A model generated the notes under the pieces. That model saw only the letters and a program-made list of their open reading frames with translations, searched no databases and had not been told where the DNA came from. The translations under genes and the position numbers were made by a program. From Hyperoodon ampullatus (lineage: Eukaryota > Chordata > Mammalia > Artiodactyla > Ziphiidae), in NCBI GenBank assembly GCA_949752795.1, contig OX457061.1, positions 4,337,239-4,401,238 on the forward strand: a stretch of 64,000 bases of DNA, read 5' to 3'. This document shows positions 1-11,148 of the stretch, piece after piece (position 1 is the stretch's first letter; the number at the start of each line of letters is the position of its first letter).

Positions 1-844
<844 letters not shown>

Positions 845-905
845 ATTGCTCTATTATCATTTCCCCCATTGTACAGGTGGGGAAGCTGAGACCCAGAGTG
901 GCGGG
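845..905 (-). mobile_element. MIR SINE fragment
   Basis: The stretch has the inverted MIR core, with the order 'ccccattgtacaggtggggaa', 'gctgagacccagag' and then a GGTCAC-like block. This matches the reverse complement of the MIR region that normally reads 'cctcatctgtaaaatgggg'. Only about 60 bases are retained. Confidence 0.6.
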
Positions 906-1074
906 GTCACGATCCACGGCTCCTAAAGGGTGGGGCTGGATGTCAAATGCAGTTGTGTTTGGCTTCGGGGTGAAGCTCTTAAGCATGATGCTGCACTGAC
1001 TCTCTTTAGACTAGCAGCTCCCTGAGCTCAGAGGTCCTGTCCTGTACGGTGCTTAGATCATAGCTCTTCATCAG

Positions 1075-1300
1075 TGGACACCTGCTGAGGTCTGTGTTCC
1101 AGACACAACACTGGCTTCTTCATATGCCTCTCTTACTTAGACCTCACAGCTGCCCTGTGAGGCAGCCCATCACTGTCCCCATGTCTCAGATGGGAAAGCT
1201 GAGGCACAGAGAGGTCAAGACAGGTTGCACGAGGCCACACGGGACAAGAAGTGGCAGAGCTGAGATCTGAACCCGGGCTGTGTCTCCAGCCCACATTCAA
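1075..1300 (-). mobile_element. MIR SINE
   Basis: This is an inverted MIR over most of its length. It has 'ccccatgtctcagatgggaa', 'gctgaggcacagagaggtca', then 'gaggccacacgggacaag' and 'gaacccgggctgtgtctcc' in the expected order. No target duplication is discernible at this age. Confidence 0.8.
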
Positions 1301-2084
1301 ATCCTCCTGCTAAAGAGATACCAAGCAGGTGTGTGACGCTCCCGGTGCCATCAGGCCCCTGGGGACCATGGACCTTACTGAGCTGGGTGGGTGCACCTGC
1401 TCCTCCCACCCCCACGGGCCCCAGGCAGTGGGCTCCCAGTTGCAGGGTGTTACATCTCCCAGGACATTCCTGGCTCTGGCCTCACCAAAGCCCGTCCAGA
1501 GAGTCTGGTGGCTCTGGGCTCACCCTTTCTCCTTTTCCCATCAATCTCTCTCCCCTTTTCTCTGGCTCCCAGAGACCTGGGTGCATAGAGGTGGATGATG
1601 TGGGACCACCCATAATGGCTCATCACTGTCTTGGAGGAAACCCCTCCCTTGGGCTGGCAATCTGGGCCCTGCACCCTCCAACCCCATCCACCTCTGCAGC
1701 TTTGCCTTCCTGGATACTCCACATGGTCCTGAGATTTAGGCACAATAGACCACTCCCCACCCGTGAAGGGTCTGCCGGAGTCCCAGCCTCATTTGCTCCT
1801 GGCCTGCCCTCCCCTTTCTGGTTCTTATTCTTCAAGCTCTCTGGACCCCTCGGGCTCACTGTGGCCTCTCCCTCATCTGAGTCTGGTAACACTTACTATC
1901 CATTCTATTCATTTGGGGCTTAGAACTGAAATGACCTTCTCAGTTTCCAGGAATGCACATGCCGGGCCAGCCTGCCTGGAATATAATATCCTACACAGCC
2001 TTCTAATGGCTTCTATTGACTTCTTTTTCCTGGTGGCACATAACAGGTGTTCTATAAATGCCTGAGATTAAAAACCACTTCCTT
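1301..2084. other. Single-copy DNA with overlapping open frames, not a gene
   Basis: A frame of 196 codons (1333-1923, +) and shorter frames on both strands overlap here. The predicted products are rich in Pro, Ser and Leu with no domain. The length is plausible by chance in GC-rich DNA. The end (about 1960-2070) reads like the tail of an old L2-type repeat but is too weak to call. Confidence 0.5.
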
Positions 2085-2220
2085 TGGGAAGCCCTCCCAG
2101 GTTGCCCTCAGTGCAGGCAAACTTCCTTGTCTATGGCACCATAGGGCCCTGAGCTCCACCTTTAGGGCACTTTCAAAATTACACAGTAGAACCTGCTTCA
2201 GCAGGGACTGGCCGTTACAA
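2085..2220 (+). mobile_element. Probable L2 LINE fragment
   Basis: 'gggaagccctcccaggttgc' followed by a short CT-rich stretch and 'ggcaccatagggccctgagc' follows the order of the L2 3' region ('aagccttccctgacc ... catagcaccctg'). It is decayed and short. A chance match is possible. Confidence 0.4.
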
Positions 2221-2228
2221 AACGGTGC

Positions 2229-2545
2229 TCAGTGAAGAGGCCAGTCACAAAGGACCACATAGTGTATGATTTCATTTACAAGAAATGTCCCGAATAGGCA
2301 AATCCATAGAAACAGAAAATGGATTAGTGGTTGCCCGTGGCTGAGATGGAGAGGGGAATGGAATGATTGAGGGGTGGTGGTTAAGGGGTATAAGGCTGCT
2401 CTGGGGGGTAATGAAAATGTTCTAAAATTGATTGTGGTGCTGGTTGCACAATCCTGTGTATATGCTGAAAGCCATTGGATCATATACTTTAAATGGGTGA
2501 ATTGTATAGTATGTGAATTATATCTCACTAAAGCCATTAAAGATT
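2229..2545 (+). mobile_element. Old L1 3' UTR
   Basis: The motif order is that of old mammalian L1 3' ends: 'aaaggaccacatagtgtatg', 'aataggcaaatccatagaaa', 'attagtggttgcccgtggct', 'gtggtgctggttgcacaatc' and a terminal block 'gtatgtgaattatatctcac'. The insert is 5'-truncated and ends in a decayed A-rich tail. Confidence 0.85.
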
Positions 2546-2632
2546 ACAAAGTAGTGTAATTAAGTCATTAATTGTGTGATGATCAGTTTAATGTCTGTCT
2601 CCCTCGGTAGACTGTCTGCTAAGTCTTTCTTT

Positions 2633-2680
2633 CCTTCTTCCTTTCTTCCTTTTTCCCTTCCTTCCTTCCTTCCTTCCTTT
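2633..2680. repeat. (TTCC)n polypyrimidine repeat
   Basis: Runs of CTTT/CTTC/TTCC occupy about 48 bases immediately 5' of a cluster of three SINE insertions. The pyrimidine tract gives way to a TTTTAAGG target, close to the TT|AAAA preference of the L1 endonuclease that mobilises SINEs. Confidence 0.85.
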
Positions 2681-2694
2681 TAAGGTTAATTATT

Positions 2695-3038
2695 GCTATT
2701 TTTTTAATAAATTTGTTTATTTTATTTATTTTTATTTTTGGCTGCATTGGGTCTTTGTTGCTGTGTGCGGACTTTCTCTGGTTGCAGCGAGCAGGGGCTA
2801 CTCTTTGTTGTGGTGTGCGGGCTTCTCATCGCGGTGGCTTCTCTTGTTGCGGACATGGGCTCTAGGCGCACAGGCTTCAGTAGTTGTGGCTCGCGGGCTC
2901 TAGAAAGCAGGCTCAGTAGTTGTGGCGCACGGGCTTAGCTGCTCCGTGGCATGTGGGATCTTCCTCGACCAGGGCTCGAACCCGTGTCCACTGCATTGGC
3001 AGGCGGATTCTTAACCACTGTGCCACCAGGGAAGCCCA
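2695..3038 (-). mobile_element. CHR SINE, long form (first of three clustered)
   Basis: This is an inverted long CHR element. Its head 'gggcttccctggtggcac' lies at the right end, the B-box-like GGTTCGAGCCC follows, and an A/AAT-rich tail is at the left. It is flanked by a duplication of 'taaggttaattatt' (2681-2694 and 3039-3052). The long form continues about 100 bases past the point where the short form ends in poly(A). Confidence 0.92.
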
Positions 3039-3056
3039 TAAGGTTAATTATTTTTA

Positions 3057-3279
3057 TTTTTATTTTTTTTTATTTATTTTTTATTTTGCATTACGTGGCC
3101 TTCTCACTGCTGTGGCCTCTCCCGTTGCGGAGCACAGGCTCTGGACATGCAGGCCCAGCAGCCATGGCTCACGGGCCTAGCCGCTCCGCGGCATGTGGGA
3201 TCTTCCCAGACCGGGGCACGAACCCGTGTCCCCTGCATCGGCAGGCGGACTCTCAACCACCGCGCCACCAGGGAAGCCC
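3057..3279 (-). mobile_element. CHR SINE, short form (second of three clustered)
   Basis: This is an inverted short CHR element with the T-rich complement of its tail at the left and the tRNA-like head at the right. Its flanking duplication 'aaggttaattattttta' (3040-3056 and 3280-3296) is the same target already duplicated by the SINE on its left, so it inserted into or next to that earlier duplication. Confidence 0.92.
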
Positions 3280-3308
3280 AAGGTTAATTATTTTTAAAAT
3301 AGACTTTA

Positions 3309-3602
3309 GGGCTTCCCTGGTGGCGCAGTGGTTGAGAGTCTGCCTGCCGATGCAGGGGACATGGGTTCGAGCCCTGGTCTGGGAAGATCCCACATGCCAC
3401 GGAGCAACTGGGCCCGTGAGCCACAACTGCTGAGCCTGCGTGTCTGGAGCCTGTGCTCCTCAACAAGAGAGGCCACGACAGTGAGAAGCCCGCGCACCGC
3501 AATGAGGAGTGGCCCCCACTCGCCGCAACTAGAGAAAGCCCTCGCACAGAAACGAAGACCCAACACAGCCAAAAATATAAATAAATAAATAAATAAATAA
3601 AT
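3309..3602 (+). mobile_element. CHR SINE, long form (third of three clustered)
   Basis: This is a forward long CHR element ending in (AAAT)n. Its duplication is 'aaaatagacttta' / 'aaaatagactcta' (3296-3308 and 3603-3615). The target adjoins the one used by the two SINEs to its left but the orientation is opposite. Confidence 0.92.
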
Positions 3603-3615
3603 AAAATAGACTCTA

Positions 3616-4485
3616 TTTTTAGAGCAATGTAAAGTTCACTGCAAAATTGAGCAGACGGTACAGAGATTCCCCACCTGCCACATAGCTTTTATTCTCACCC
3701 CTCTTTTTCAAAGAGATCAGCAGAGAACAGATGCTGGTAAACAGGGGCTGAATGAGTGAATGAATGAAGGAACTGCCGCCTTGGAGACTCTGGCAGTTCT
3801 TTCCTACACACGGCCTCATCCTTTTCTCCCTCTTCCTTCTCATCTCAAATCCCAGGCCTTTACCTCCCTCGAGAGCTGAGAGTTCTGAGTTTCAGGTGGG
3901 GGCCCTGGCTGGGTGGTTTGTTTGGATTTCCTTCTGTGTGATTCACTCTGAGCTGCAGACAAAGCCCTGGCTCCTCATTTGTTTAGGAAAATGATCTGGC
4001 CTCTCCGGTGAGGTGACAGCAAGGGAAGTTAATTAAAATGTGACTTCTCCGGGACAGGCCCCACCTCCCTCTGGCAGGTGCAGGTGGGCAGAAGTCCAGC
4101 TGGCAGAGGAACGACAGACAGACTCAGCGGCTACCACTGGGCGGGGCCTGGCAGTGAAGGAGGCACGGAAGTAGGCGGGTGCCTCAATCTCCACAGTTTT
4201 TAGTGAGGGTTGCCTAGGAAGCAACGACAGCCAGAAATACTGAAGCCTTGGGCTGCAAAGGTCATCCCAATGGGAAAGTTGCTCATTCGTTCACTGCGTA
4301 TTCTGTATCTCCTCTGCACTAAGCTCCGTGCCAGGAGTTCTAAGGTGAACAAAGCAGACACATACTGCCCCCTGCCCTTATGAAATTCCTTATCTTGCTA
4401 AAAGGACAAATTGAACAAGTAATGACAACCAAGGCCACCAGAGGGTTTGATAGGGGAGCACAGACTGCCTCTAGCTCTAAAAATG
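3616..4485. other. Single-copy DNA with a possible ancient repeat at its end
   Basis: No gene is recognised. From about 4286 the text 'gttcactgcgtattctgtat', then 'gtgccaggagttctaaggtg', resembles the widespread mammalian repeat that reads 'cctactatgtgccaggcact'. I cannot name the family. Confidence 0.45.
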
Positions 4486-5012
4486 TGTGAGTCTATAGAA
4501 TGAGAGAAGGTATTTGCAATACACATATCTGACAAAAGGTTGTTATTCATCATATATAAAGAGCTGCTACAAATCAATAAGAAAAACGCAGATGATCCTA
4601 TAGAAAGACGAGCAAAAGACTTGAATAGGCACTTTATTAAGGGGATGTCCAAGTGGCCAGGACCCATATGTCAAGGTGCTCAACCTCTGAGAAGTACAAA
4701 ATAAAAAACCCGATGATATTGGTAAAGACATGAACCGGAACACTCAAGCTCTTGGTGGGAATGTAAATTGGTACAACCACTGCAGAAAACGGTTTGGCAG
4801 TATCTATGAAAGCTAAACATACGCTTACTGATGACCCAACAATTCCCTCCTGGACACCCAACAGAAATGAGTGCCCAAGTCCATCCAAAGAGATGTCTGA
4901 GAATGCTCGTAGCAGCTCAGTTTGTGATAGCCAAGCGCCGGAAACTACCCAAAGGGCCATCCCAGGTGGATAAAAAAAAAAATGGTGACATATTCATTCA
5001 ATAGAACACTCT
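4486..5012 (+). mobile_element. Old L1, ORF2 end and 3' region (left part)
   Basis: Decayed L1 ORF2 C-terminal text is visible: 'gacaaaaggttgttattcat', 'gggaatgtaaattggtacaa', 'gacccaacaattccctcctg' and 'cattcaatagaacactctat'. The frame is broken by many changes. The element resumes at about 5241 after an inserted DNA transposon. Confidence 0.8.
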
Positions 5013-5240
5013 ATAGCGGTGGTTCTCAACTGGGGGCAATTGTGCCCCCACCCCCCCGAGGAAATTTGCCCGTGTCTGGAGACGTTTTTTGTTGTCACAA
5101 CTAGGAGGCAGTACTACCCTCCCTCCAGTGGGTGGAAGCCAGGGATGCTGGGAAACATCCCACAATGCGCAAGACAGGCCCCACTGCCAACAACAAAGAG
5201 TCATCTGGCCCCAAATGACAATAGGTTAGGAACTGCCCGA
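5013..5240 (+). mobile_element. MER5A-type hAT element inside an L1
   Basis: The sequence starts 'cggtggttctcaactggggg' and continues with 'gtctggagacgttttttgtt', 'gttgtcacaactaggaggca', 'gccagggatgctgggaaaca' and 'aacaacaaagagtcatctgg'. This is the order of the non-autonomous hAT-Charlie family MER5A. It has no coding capacity. Target duplications are not clear. Confidence 0.85.
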
Positions 5241-5490
5241 TGGCACCGGGAACGAGAGAACAGCTTTACACAGCCACCCAGGTGGCTCTCACACAAATGT
5301 GAGACAGAAGGAGCTGGACACACGAGGCAGGCACTGCTCTATGCAAATGAAGTTCAAACACAGCATGACTGACGTCTGGTTTCAGAAGTCGGGAGGGTGG
5401 GTACCATGGGGGTGGGGACGGTGGCTGCAAGCAGCACAAGGAGTCTTTGGGGGCACTGGTCCTGTTTCCCGACCTGATGTGGGTGCCCCT
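5241..5490 (+). mobile_element. Old L1 3' region (right part)
   Basis: After the MER5A insert the L1 text continues with 'tctcacacaaatgtgagaca', 'atgcaaatgaagttcaaaca', 'ggtttcagaagtcgggaggg' and 'gggcactggtcctgtttccc'. This matches the 3' untranslated region of old mammalian L1s. It is the same insertion as 4486-5012. Confidence 0.65.
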
Positions 5491-5859
5491 CACACCCTGC
5501 GGTCCTGCCCCCCCACCGCCCTCCCTCAGAGCGCATCCGTCTGCAAGGCGGTCACATGTCACAAGAGTGGTGGGGTCCTGATATTACCGTCGTGCTTGAA
5601 ATTCCACCCTTGGCAGTTTCATCCTTTAGGTTTGGGCCGTGTGTCTCAGAGTCCCTGCGTTAACATGTGAACGCCCTAGAGGAGCAGTGTATTCACCCAT
5701 TACCAGCTCAGCTGCCCAACGAGATGGGCCGACTGGCCCCGCCCTGGTGCCACCACCACCGACCACGGCAACACCACAATCATGGCGACCGTGGGCCAGC
5801 CTCCACGGGGGCGCTTCACTGCCCCCCAGGGCACCACTAACGCGTAAAGCAGCCCTGGA
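5491..5859. other. Single-copy DNA, nothing recognised
   Basis: GC-rich DNA with overlapping short frames on both strands. I see no repeat family, exon or regulatory signature that I can support. Confidence 0.5.
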
Positions 5860-5985
5860 AACTACACGGGTTTTCGGGTGGGAAAGGGAGGTCCAGACAA
5901 CTGTAGGGGCTTGTTTGGCCAAAGCCTCCCAGCTAATGAGTGGCCAAGGGTGGATTTGAACCCACATCTGACTCCACGCAGTTTT
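5860..5985 (-). mobile_element. MIR SINE fragment
   Basis: 'gggaaagggaggtccagaca', 'cccagctaatgagtggccaa' and 'ggatttgaacccacatctga' occur in the order of an inverted MIR. It is decayed. Confidence 0.6.
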
Positions 5986-6849
5986 CACCGCCTCTTGGCA
6001 CTTAGCAGCAGCTGCCCGGGACTCTCCATTGTTTTGTCCTGTGCGCGGATCTTAGCTCTGCAGACTGGATTTTGCTCACGCAGGACAGGTGCATCTGACT
6101 TGTTCACTCGGCGCCCTCCACACCCACAGAGGACATAAGCAGCCTTCTGCCCAGGACAACCCCAGTGACAGGCTGCTGTTTGACGTACAGACTGTGCGTT
6201 ATGGGAAGAGCCATCATTTCAGGGACCTGGACATGGGACAGCTGAGTCATGCCTGGGTCAGGGCTGGAAAGGAGAGAAGATCCAGATCTTGGATTGGCAT
6301 TTTGGGGAGAGCCACCCTGAAGAAGATTCCAGTGGGACAGCCAGGCGTGCTGAGGGTTCTCCCAGGGGCTCCCTGGAAGCAGCAAAGAGGATCCAGCCAG
6401 AGGTGGGAGGGCCGGCACCGACCCTGGGCTTCCCTCCCCAGCTTGTCCAGAGGGGCCTTCTAGAAGCCTACAGAGAATAGCTGCCTGACAGAGGAAACTA
6501 CAGGTCTCTGGGCACCTCAGGGGACCAGCTGAGGACTGATAAACAGGTGCTCAGAGGAGCTTCTGACCCTGAACTTCTAGATGCAGGCAAACTGGCTGTG
6601 AAACTGATGAGATGTGACTACAAATCTCAGCTTTGATTGGCCACCCGAGTCCCCCAGGCAGCCTGCCCTTCCAGCCCAGAATAGGATGAGCGATGGCTCT
6701 CAGCTGGAATGTCCAAAGTTCCTGGGGCAGATGGCACAGTTGTGGGGCCATGTGAAGGCTGAGAGCACCCTCCCTGCCCAGGGATCCCTGGGAACCACCT
6801 TCTTCTCTTTACTACAGAAGTAAAGAAAGAAACGAGGAAGAGAGTGAAC
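5986..6849. other. Single-copy DNA, nothing recognised
   Basis: No gene or repeat family is recognised. A 124-codon frame (6089-6463, +) and a 104-codon frame on the opposite strand overlap, have no domain and look like chance. Confidence 0.5.
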
Positions 6850-7105
6850 ATTAATTGGGCACCTCCTACGTGCAAGGCTCACGTTATGCCCCATGACCTC
6901 ATTTAGCAAACACTTTTATTGAACACTTACTGTGTCCTGAGAGCTTTTCATGCTTCACCCCGAACTCTGCCAACCTCACTGGGAGGCTGTTTTCCCATTT
7001 GACAGTTGGGAAAACTGAAACTTAAAGAGGTTCACACTTGCCCAAAGGCACCCAGGTAGTAAATGGAAGAGCTGGCGTTAAACCCAGCCCTCTGACCTCA
7101 TAGCT
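6850..7105 (-). mobile_element. MIR SINE
   Basis: This is an inverted MIR with its tail block at the left ('attgaacacttactgtgtcc') and then 'cccatttgacagttgggaaa', 'cacttgcccaaaggcaccca' and 'gtaaatggaagagctggcgt'. The match covers most of the family consensus. Confidence 0.8.
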
Positions 7106-7970
7106 CTGTGCTCACCTACAGTGGCCCCTCACAACATCTCTATAACGGAGGCCACGTGGTCACCACGAGACAGAGGGGGAAACTGAGTCTCAGAAAGGGA
7201 TGGGATGGTGGACCCTTTCAGCCCCCAAATGCAAGCCCTCCCTGTATTTCTCGTTTCTTATGGCTGAATTCTAAGACATCTCGTGCACAATCCTCAAGGT
7301 CTTTTCAGAGGCATACCTCAGCTTTGCACAAAGGGGAATTGTGAAATATTGGAAGCTGTTCAAATCTGGCCTACTAACTGGAATCCCTTGTTGTGGAGGT
7401 GTTAGAATCAAGAGGCCAATGCAGGAGAAAAACCCCAGCTCTGAGTCTGGCCACCCCGCCCTTCTCAGCTGCTTTCAGACTGTGCCTTTTTCTGAGTTTC
7501 CTCTGTCACAAAGTGGCTTGGCTAGAATACAGCTCTGGGTGACAGCTGTCCCCATCAGCAGACAGCTTCATTAAACCTCATTAAGATGTCATCCCTCGCT
7601 GCCTTATTTCCCGTCTCTCAGCTCTAATTAAAACCATCTCGCTCCCTGTCCCAGGGGGTCCTGGGATTCTCTGGGCTCCTCTGCACGGCAGCTCCCTCCA
7701 CCATCCAACATCGAGGAACAAGGCTTGGAAACCTGCAGTGGGAACTGGGCCGGGCAGGCAGCCCCTGGCCCAGAAGTCCTCTTGGAGCAGCCCGTCACCA
7801 GCATCAGGACCGCTGGGGCTTTCCAGAGGCAAGTACCAGTGGCGTTTCCCACTAAAGTCACCTGAGACCCAGGAAGGAGGACCCCTATCCCCAGAGTCGC
7901 GCCAGAGCCCATTTTCCTGGGACAACTTCAAAACAAGTGACCCAACCTTGCAAATCCAATCTAATGATTT
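7106..7970. other. Single-copy DNA, nothing recognised
   Basis: No gene is recognised. The interval has a short MIR-like scrap near 7180 ('gggggaaactgagtctcaga') and otherwise unremarkable sequence up to a SINE target duplication. Confidence 0.45.
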
Positions 7971-7988
7971 CCCACCTCATATACTTTT

Positions 7989-8191
7989 TTTTTTTTTCTT
8001 GCGGTACGTGGGCCTTTCACTGTTGTGGCCTCTCCCATTGCGGAGCACAGGCTCCGGACGCGCAGGCTCAGCGGCCATGGCTCACGGGCCCAGCCGCTCC
8101 GCGGCATGTGGGATCCTCCCGGACCGGGGCACGAACCCGTGTCCCCTGCATCGGCAGGCGGACTCTCAACCACTGCGCCACCAGGGAAGCC
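7989..8191 (-). mobile_element. CHR SINE, short form
   Basis: This is a complete inverted short CHR element with a T tract at the left and the head 'gggcttccctggtggcgc' (inverted) at the right. The flanking duplication 'cccacctcatatactttt' (7971-7988 and 8192-8209) is perfect over 18 bases, indicating a recent insertion. Confidence 0.95.
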
Positions 8192-8209
8192 CCCACCTCA
8201 TATACTTTT

Positions 8210-8940
8210 AAAAAGTCTTAACTTGCCCCCATTTCCCACCAAAGAGGTGAAGATGGGTGAAATTAACTGGCTTGGTTTCTTGGACAGTCTGAACTGGATC
8301 TCACTCTGGACAAGCGAGCTGGTGGTCATTTCCAAGATGGGTTTTAGATCTGTCTGGGAGCTTGATGCCTGGGCTCTAGACCAATCTTAGGTGTTCACGT
8401 ATGAGGACTAAGCCCCATAAAGGAAGCACTCCCACCTCCTGGCAGCCACAGAAGAGTGTAGCTCAGTTAACCCTCTCGTCCAGAGTCTAAACTAAACGTA
8501 TGTTTGCTCGACAGTTGAGAAGCCTCCACTCACTTTCCCACATCCTATTAAAGCGCAGTTCCATGAAATCCCACAGTTATTGCCTGGAAGTTATTAAATA
8601 AATATCTGTATACGACTCTGCCCACGCACGCACATGCACACATGTCCCATCTCGCTCATGGAGGGGGAGTTCATTATTATAAAACAACTTAAGACCCTCG
8701 AATGAAAAGCACAATATAAATGCAAATTGTGATCATGATTAGCATAGAGGATATTTATTTATTTCCATAATGAGAACGTCAGATAAACAATCATGTGAAA
8801 TAAGGTGCATTATGCATCAAAGGACTCCGGCGTCGTCTCAGAAGCCGGATTCTTTGAACGATGTGCATTGTGTGAGTGGCAGTTGAACATCGCATAATGA
8901 TACTGAAAAACCACACACCAGAAGACCACATCCATATATG
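8210..8940. other. AT-rich single-copy DNA
   Basis: No gene or repeat is recognised. An octamer-type motif ATGCAAAT lies at 8720-8727, and the 8700-8900 stretch is AT-rich with no transposon match. It may be regulatory, but nothing in the sequence proves that. Confidence 0.35.
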
Positions 8941-9182
8941 ATCAAAGGCATATAAAATAACGTTAAGTGAAAAAAAAATCAGCAGGATTCAAAAATTTAC
9001 ATACGCTATTGTTACAACCATGTAGAAAAAGTTCATTGAAAAAATACTGGAAGGAAACATAACAACGTAAGTGACTGTGTGAGGATATGTCCTTAGAGGT
9101 GCAGCCTTTGGACAGGGGAAGGGGTGGGGGTGGGGGTGATGGGTACTGAGATTTTACTTTTCTAATTAAAAAAGTCAAAAGG
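8941..9182 (+). mobile_element. Old L1 3' end
   Basis: 'aataacgttaagtgaaaaaa', 'actggaaggaaacataacaa' and 'gggtactgagattttacttt' follow the order of L1M-type 3' untranslated regions. The copy is short and decayed. Confidence 0.6.
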
Positions 9183-9369
9183 CAGAGTTAAAGCCAAAGT
9201 TTCTATTTCCTATACTTCTGCCAAGGGTCAAAGTTAAGGTTCTTCTCCTACGTCATCAAGTTTATAATGGGGGCTTGAGCTGGCTGCCGCTGGGTCAGGG
9301 GAGGAAAGGGAGGGGAGGGGAGAGCCGCAGGTCCAGCAGGAGGATACGGGAAACTAGCAGGTTAATGTC

Positions 9370-9475
9370 ACGGAGCTGAGACCTCACTCGCCACTTCCTG
9401 TGTGACCTTGGGCAAGTCACTTGAATTGTCTGGTTCCCTTTCCTCACCTGTAAAACCTCCCCAGGCCAAGGATTG
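9370..9475 (+). mobile_element. MIR SINE fragment
   Basis: The core 'tgtgaccttgggcaagtcac' followed by 'cctcacctgtaaaacctccc' is the most conserved part of MIR, in forward orientation. Confidence 0.8.
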
Positions 9476-9814
9476 GAGCCCAGTATCCAGTGGCCTCTGT
9501 TACTGCTGTCATTGTCGGTATTACTAGAGCAGCTCACCAGCTCAGGACAAGGGGAGCCCCAGGCAGTGCAGACACCTCTCCAGACACCCACTGCGCCTGC
9601 CCGGCACAGCACTAGGCCGGCCCCTGCCTGGTCCCCACGACCCAGGGCTGCCTGTGTTTTGCCACCTGCCTGGCTTTTCCGTCCTCCCCGGGGCAGCCCT
9701 GGCTCCCTCGGTGCTGCCAGAACCGTTACTGCAGCTGATGTATGGCCCTTGCCGCGTGAGGCAGTCACGGTGACAGGGCCCCGGCGTTCTCTCCCCTCCC
9801 CCTTGACAGCTTGA
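9476..9814. other. Single-copy GC-rich DNA, nothing recognised
   Basis: Open frames of 113 codons (+) and 157 codons (-) overlap here without a domain and with biased Pro/Arg/Ala composition, as expected from GC-rich non-coding DNA. Confidence 0.5.
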
Positions 9815-9990
9815 AACCCGCTCCTTCATTTGCATTTACATGATCTCGCTGCGCAGCTTATGAGATCGAGAGATTTATTTGCTACTTAGCTTGATGTTTG
9901 ATTACACTCCGAGAAGGCAGCGAGCAGCAAAGTGCGCGGATGCCTCGCTCTGAGCCCGCGGCCTCGGGGGGCCAGTAACTCAACTGCAGG
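9815..9990. promoter_or_regulatory. Candidate conserved regulatory block with octamer motif
   Basis: A repeat-free block follows the GC-rich stretch. It contains a perfect octamer ATTTGCAT (9828-9835), the near-palindromic pair GATCTCG / CGAGATC-like around 9842-9871, and 'gcttgatgtttgattacact'. The composition and sharp change from the flanks resemble conserved non-coding elements. Function is inferred only. Confidence 0.3.
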
Positions 9991-10274
9991 TTTAGGTGAA
10001 TGAGGGGAAACGCACAGCCTTTCGAAAAAGGCAAACATGAGAGGTTGGAAGGAACAAACACCATGATTTGGATTTTTTTCTTCTTTTAAAAAAGCAGTGA
10101 AAAGTGGCTAGGGATCACCTGATTATGAACAGAAGACCCAAGCCACTCTCAAGGGGTAGCTCACTGTCCTGGGAAATGAACTCCCAGAAACTTCCTTCCT
10201 GGGTAACAGCAGAAGCCCCTAAAAGAGACGGTACCTCCACTGTTGGGGGGTGAGGAGGAGGGACTCCTTCTTAC
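9991..10274. other. Single-copy DNA, nothing recognised
   Basis: No gene, repeat or clear regulatory signature is visible. Confidence 0.5.
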
Positions 10275-10490
10275 AAGTATGGCTCTCGAACTGGGACGTC
10301 AGGATCCACATGGGCTCTGTCAATTACACCCGCGTGATCTTGAAACAGTCACTCAACCTGTCTGTGCCCCAAGTTCCCGATCTGTAAGATGGGGGAAACA
10401 GCACGCCATCTTAGGTCTGTGGCTGAGATGAGTAAACAAGATGATCTCGGCACCAGAGTGGACGCCCAGTAAATGGAGCTGTTACGGGCA
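10275..10490 (+). mobile_element. MIR SINE
   Basis: Forward MIR with 'cgtgatcttgaaacagtcac', 'tcaacctgtctgtgccccaa', 'gatctgtaagatgggggaaa' and a tail ending near 'gcccagtaaatggagctgtt'. Confidence 0.75.
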
Positions 10491-10829
10491 AGACTGGCCA
10501 TTTTCTGAACACACAAGGGATAAAGCTAAACGCCCTGATGGAGAGAAATCACCGGGGTAATGCTTTGCTAAGTGTCACTCGCCTGTTTTGTGGGTTACCC
10601 ACTGTGTGGGGTTTAATCTCAGCCCCCAGCCCCCAGCCCCAGCTCTGGGAACGCACAGCTGGGGCGTGCTTAAAGAAGGTAGACTCAGTTTCCTAACAGT
10701 CTGAGCCGGGCATAATTAGCAGCTTTATTGGCTAATTGCAGATTGGCTCCTGCCTGCCTACAGCCCATCCCATTCCAGCTCCAAACAGAAATCATTTGGC
10801 AGCTTACTGGGACTTTACAGTTTGATGCG
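10491..10829. promoter_or_regulatory. Single-copy block with homeodomain-type cores
   Basis: No repeat is recognised. At 10700-10760 'gggcataattagcagcttta' and 'ttggctaattgcagattggc' give two TAATT cores and CCAAT/ATTGG-like motifs close together. A tandem 'agcccccagcccccagcccc' lies at about 10620-10640. A regulatory role is inference. Confidence 0.25.
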
Positions 10830-11045
10830 TAAAAACACAAGTTTGGGGCCAAGTGCCCAGGTTGGAATTCTGGCTTCTCAACTCTGTGTGGCCTTGAACA
10901 AGTGGCTGAGCCTCTGAGCACCAGTTTCCTCACCTATAAAATAGGTATAATGGGGGTACCCAGCTCGGAGGGTGGTTGGAGCATTTCGTGACGCAGGGGG
11001 AGTTCTCAGCAGAGGGCCTGGAAAGTTCTCAATGAGAAACAGTTA
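10830..11045 (+). mobile_element. MIR SINE
   Basis: Forward MIR with 'gcccaggttggaattctggc', 'tgtggccttgaacaagtggc', 'cagtttcctcacctataaaa' and a tail with 'gttctcagcagagggcctgg'. Confidence 0.8.
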
Positions 11046-11148
11046 TACTAGCCGGTGGATGTCATCAGCCTGTCCACTGGGGGGAATTATCAGCGACTCT
11101 GCCTCCATTTGTGTGAACAGAGAACTAACTATAAAATTGATGGTTCCT

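Noticed and set aside
1333..1923. 196-codon plus-strand frame
   Set aside because: Pro/Ser/Leu-rich, overlapped by several frames on both strands, and lacks any domain.
7738..8390. Frames of 94-157 codons through a CHR SINE (also at 13019-13518, 15703-16302, 25388-25825, 33013-33662, 60759-61282)
   Set aside because: All six frames of the GC-rich SINE body happen to stay open, giving similar predicted peptides at every copy. They are translations of the repeat and its poly(A)/poly(T), not genes.
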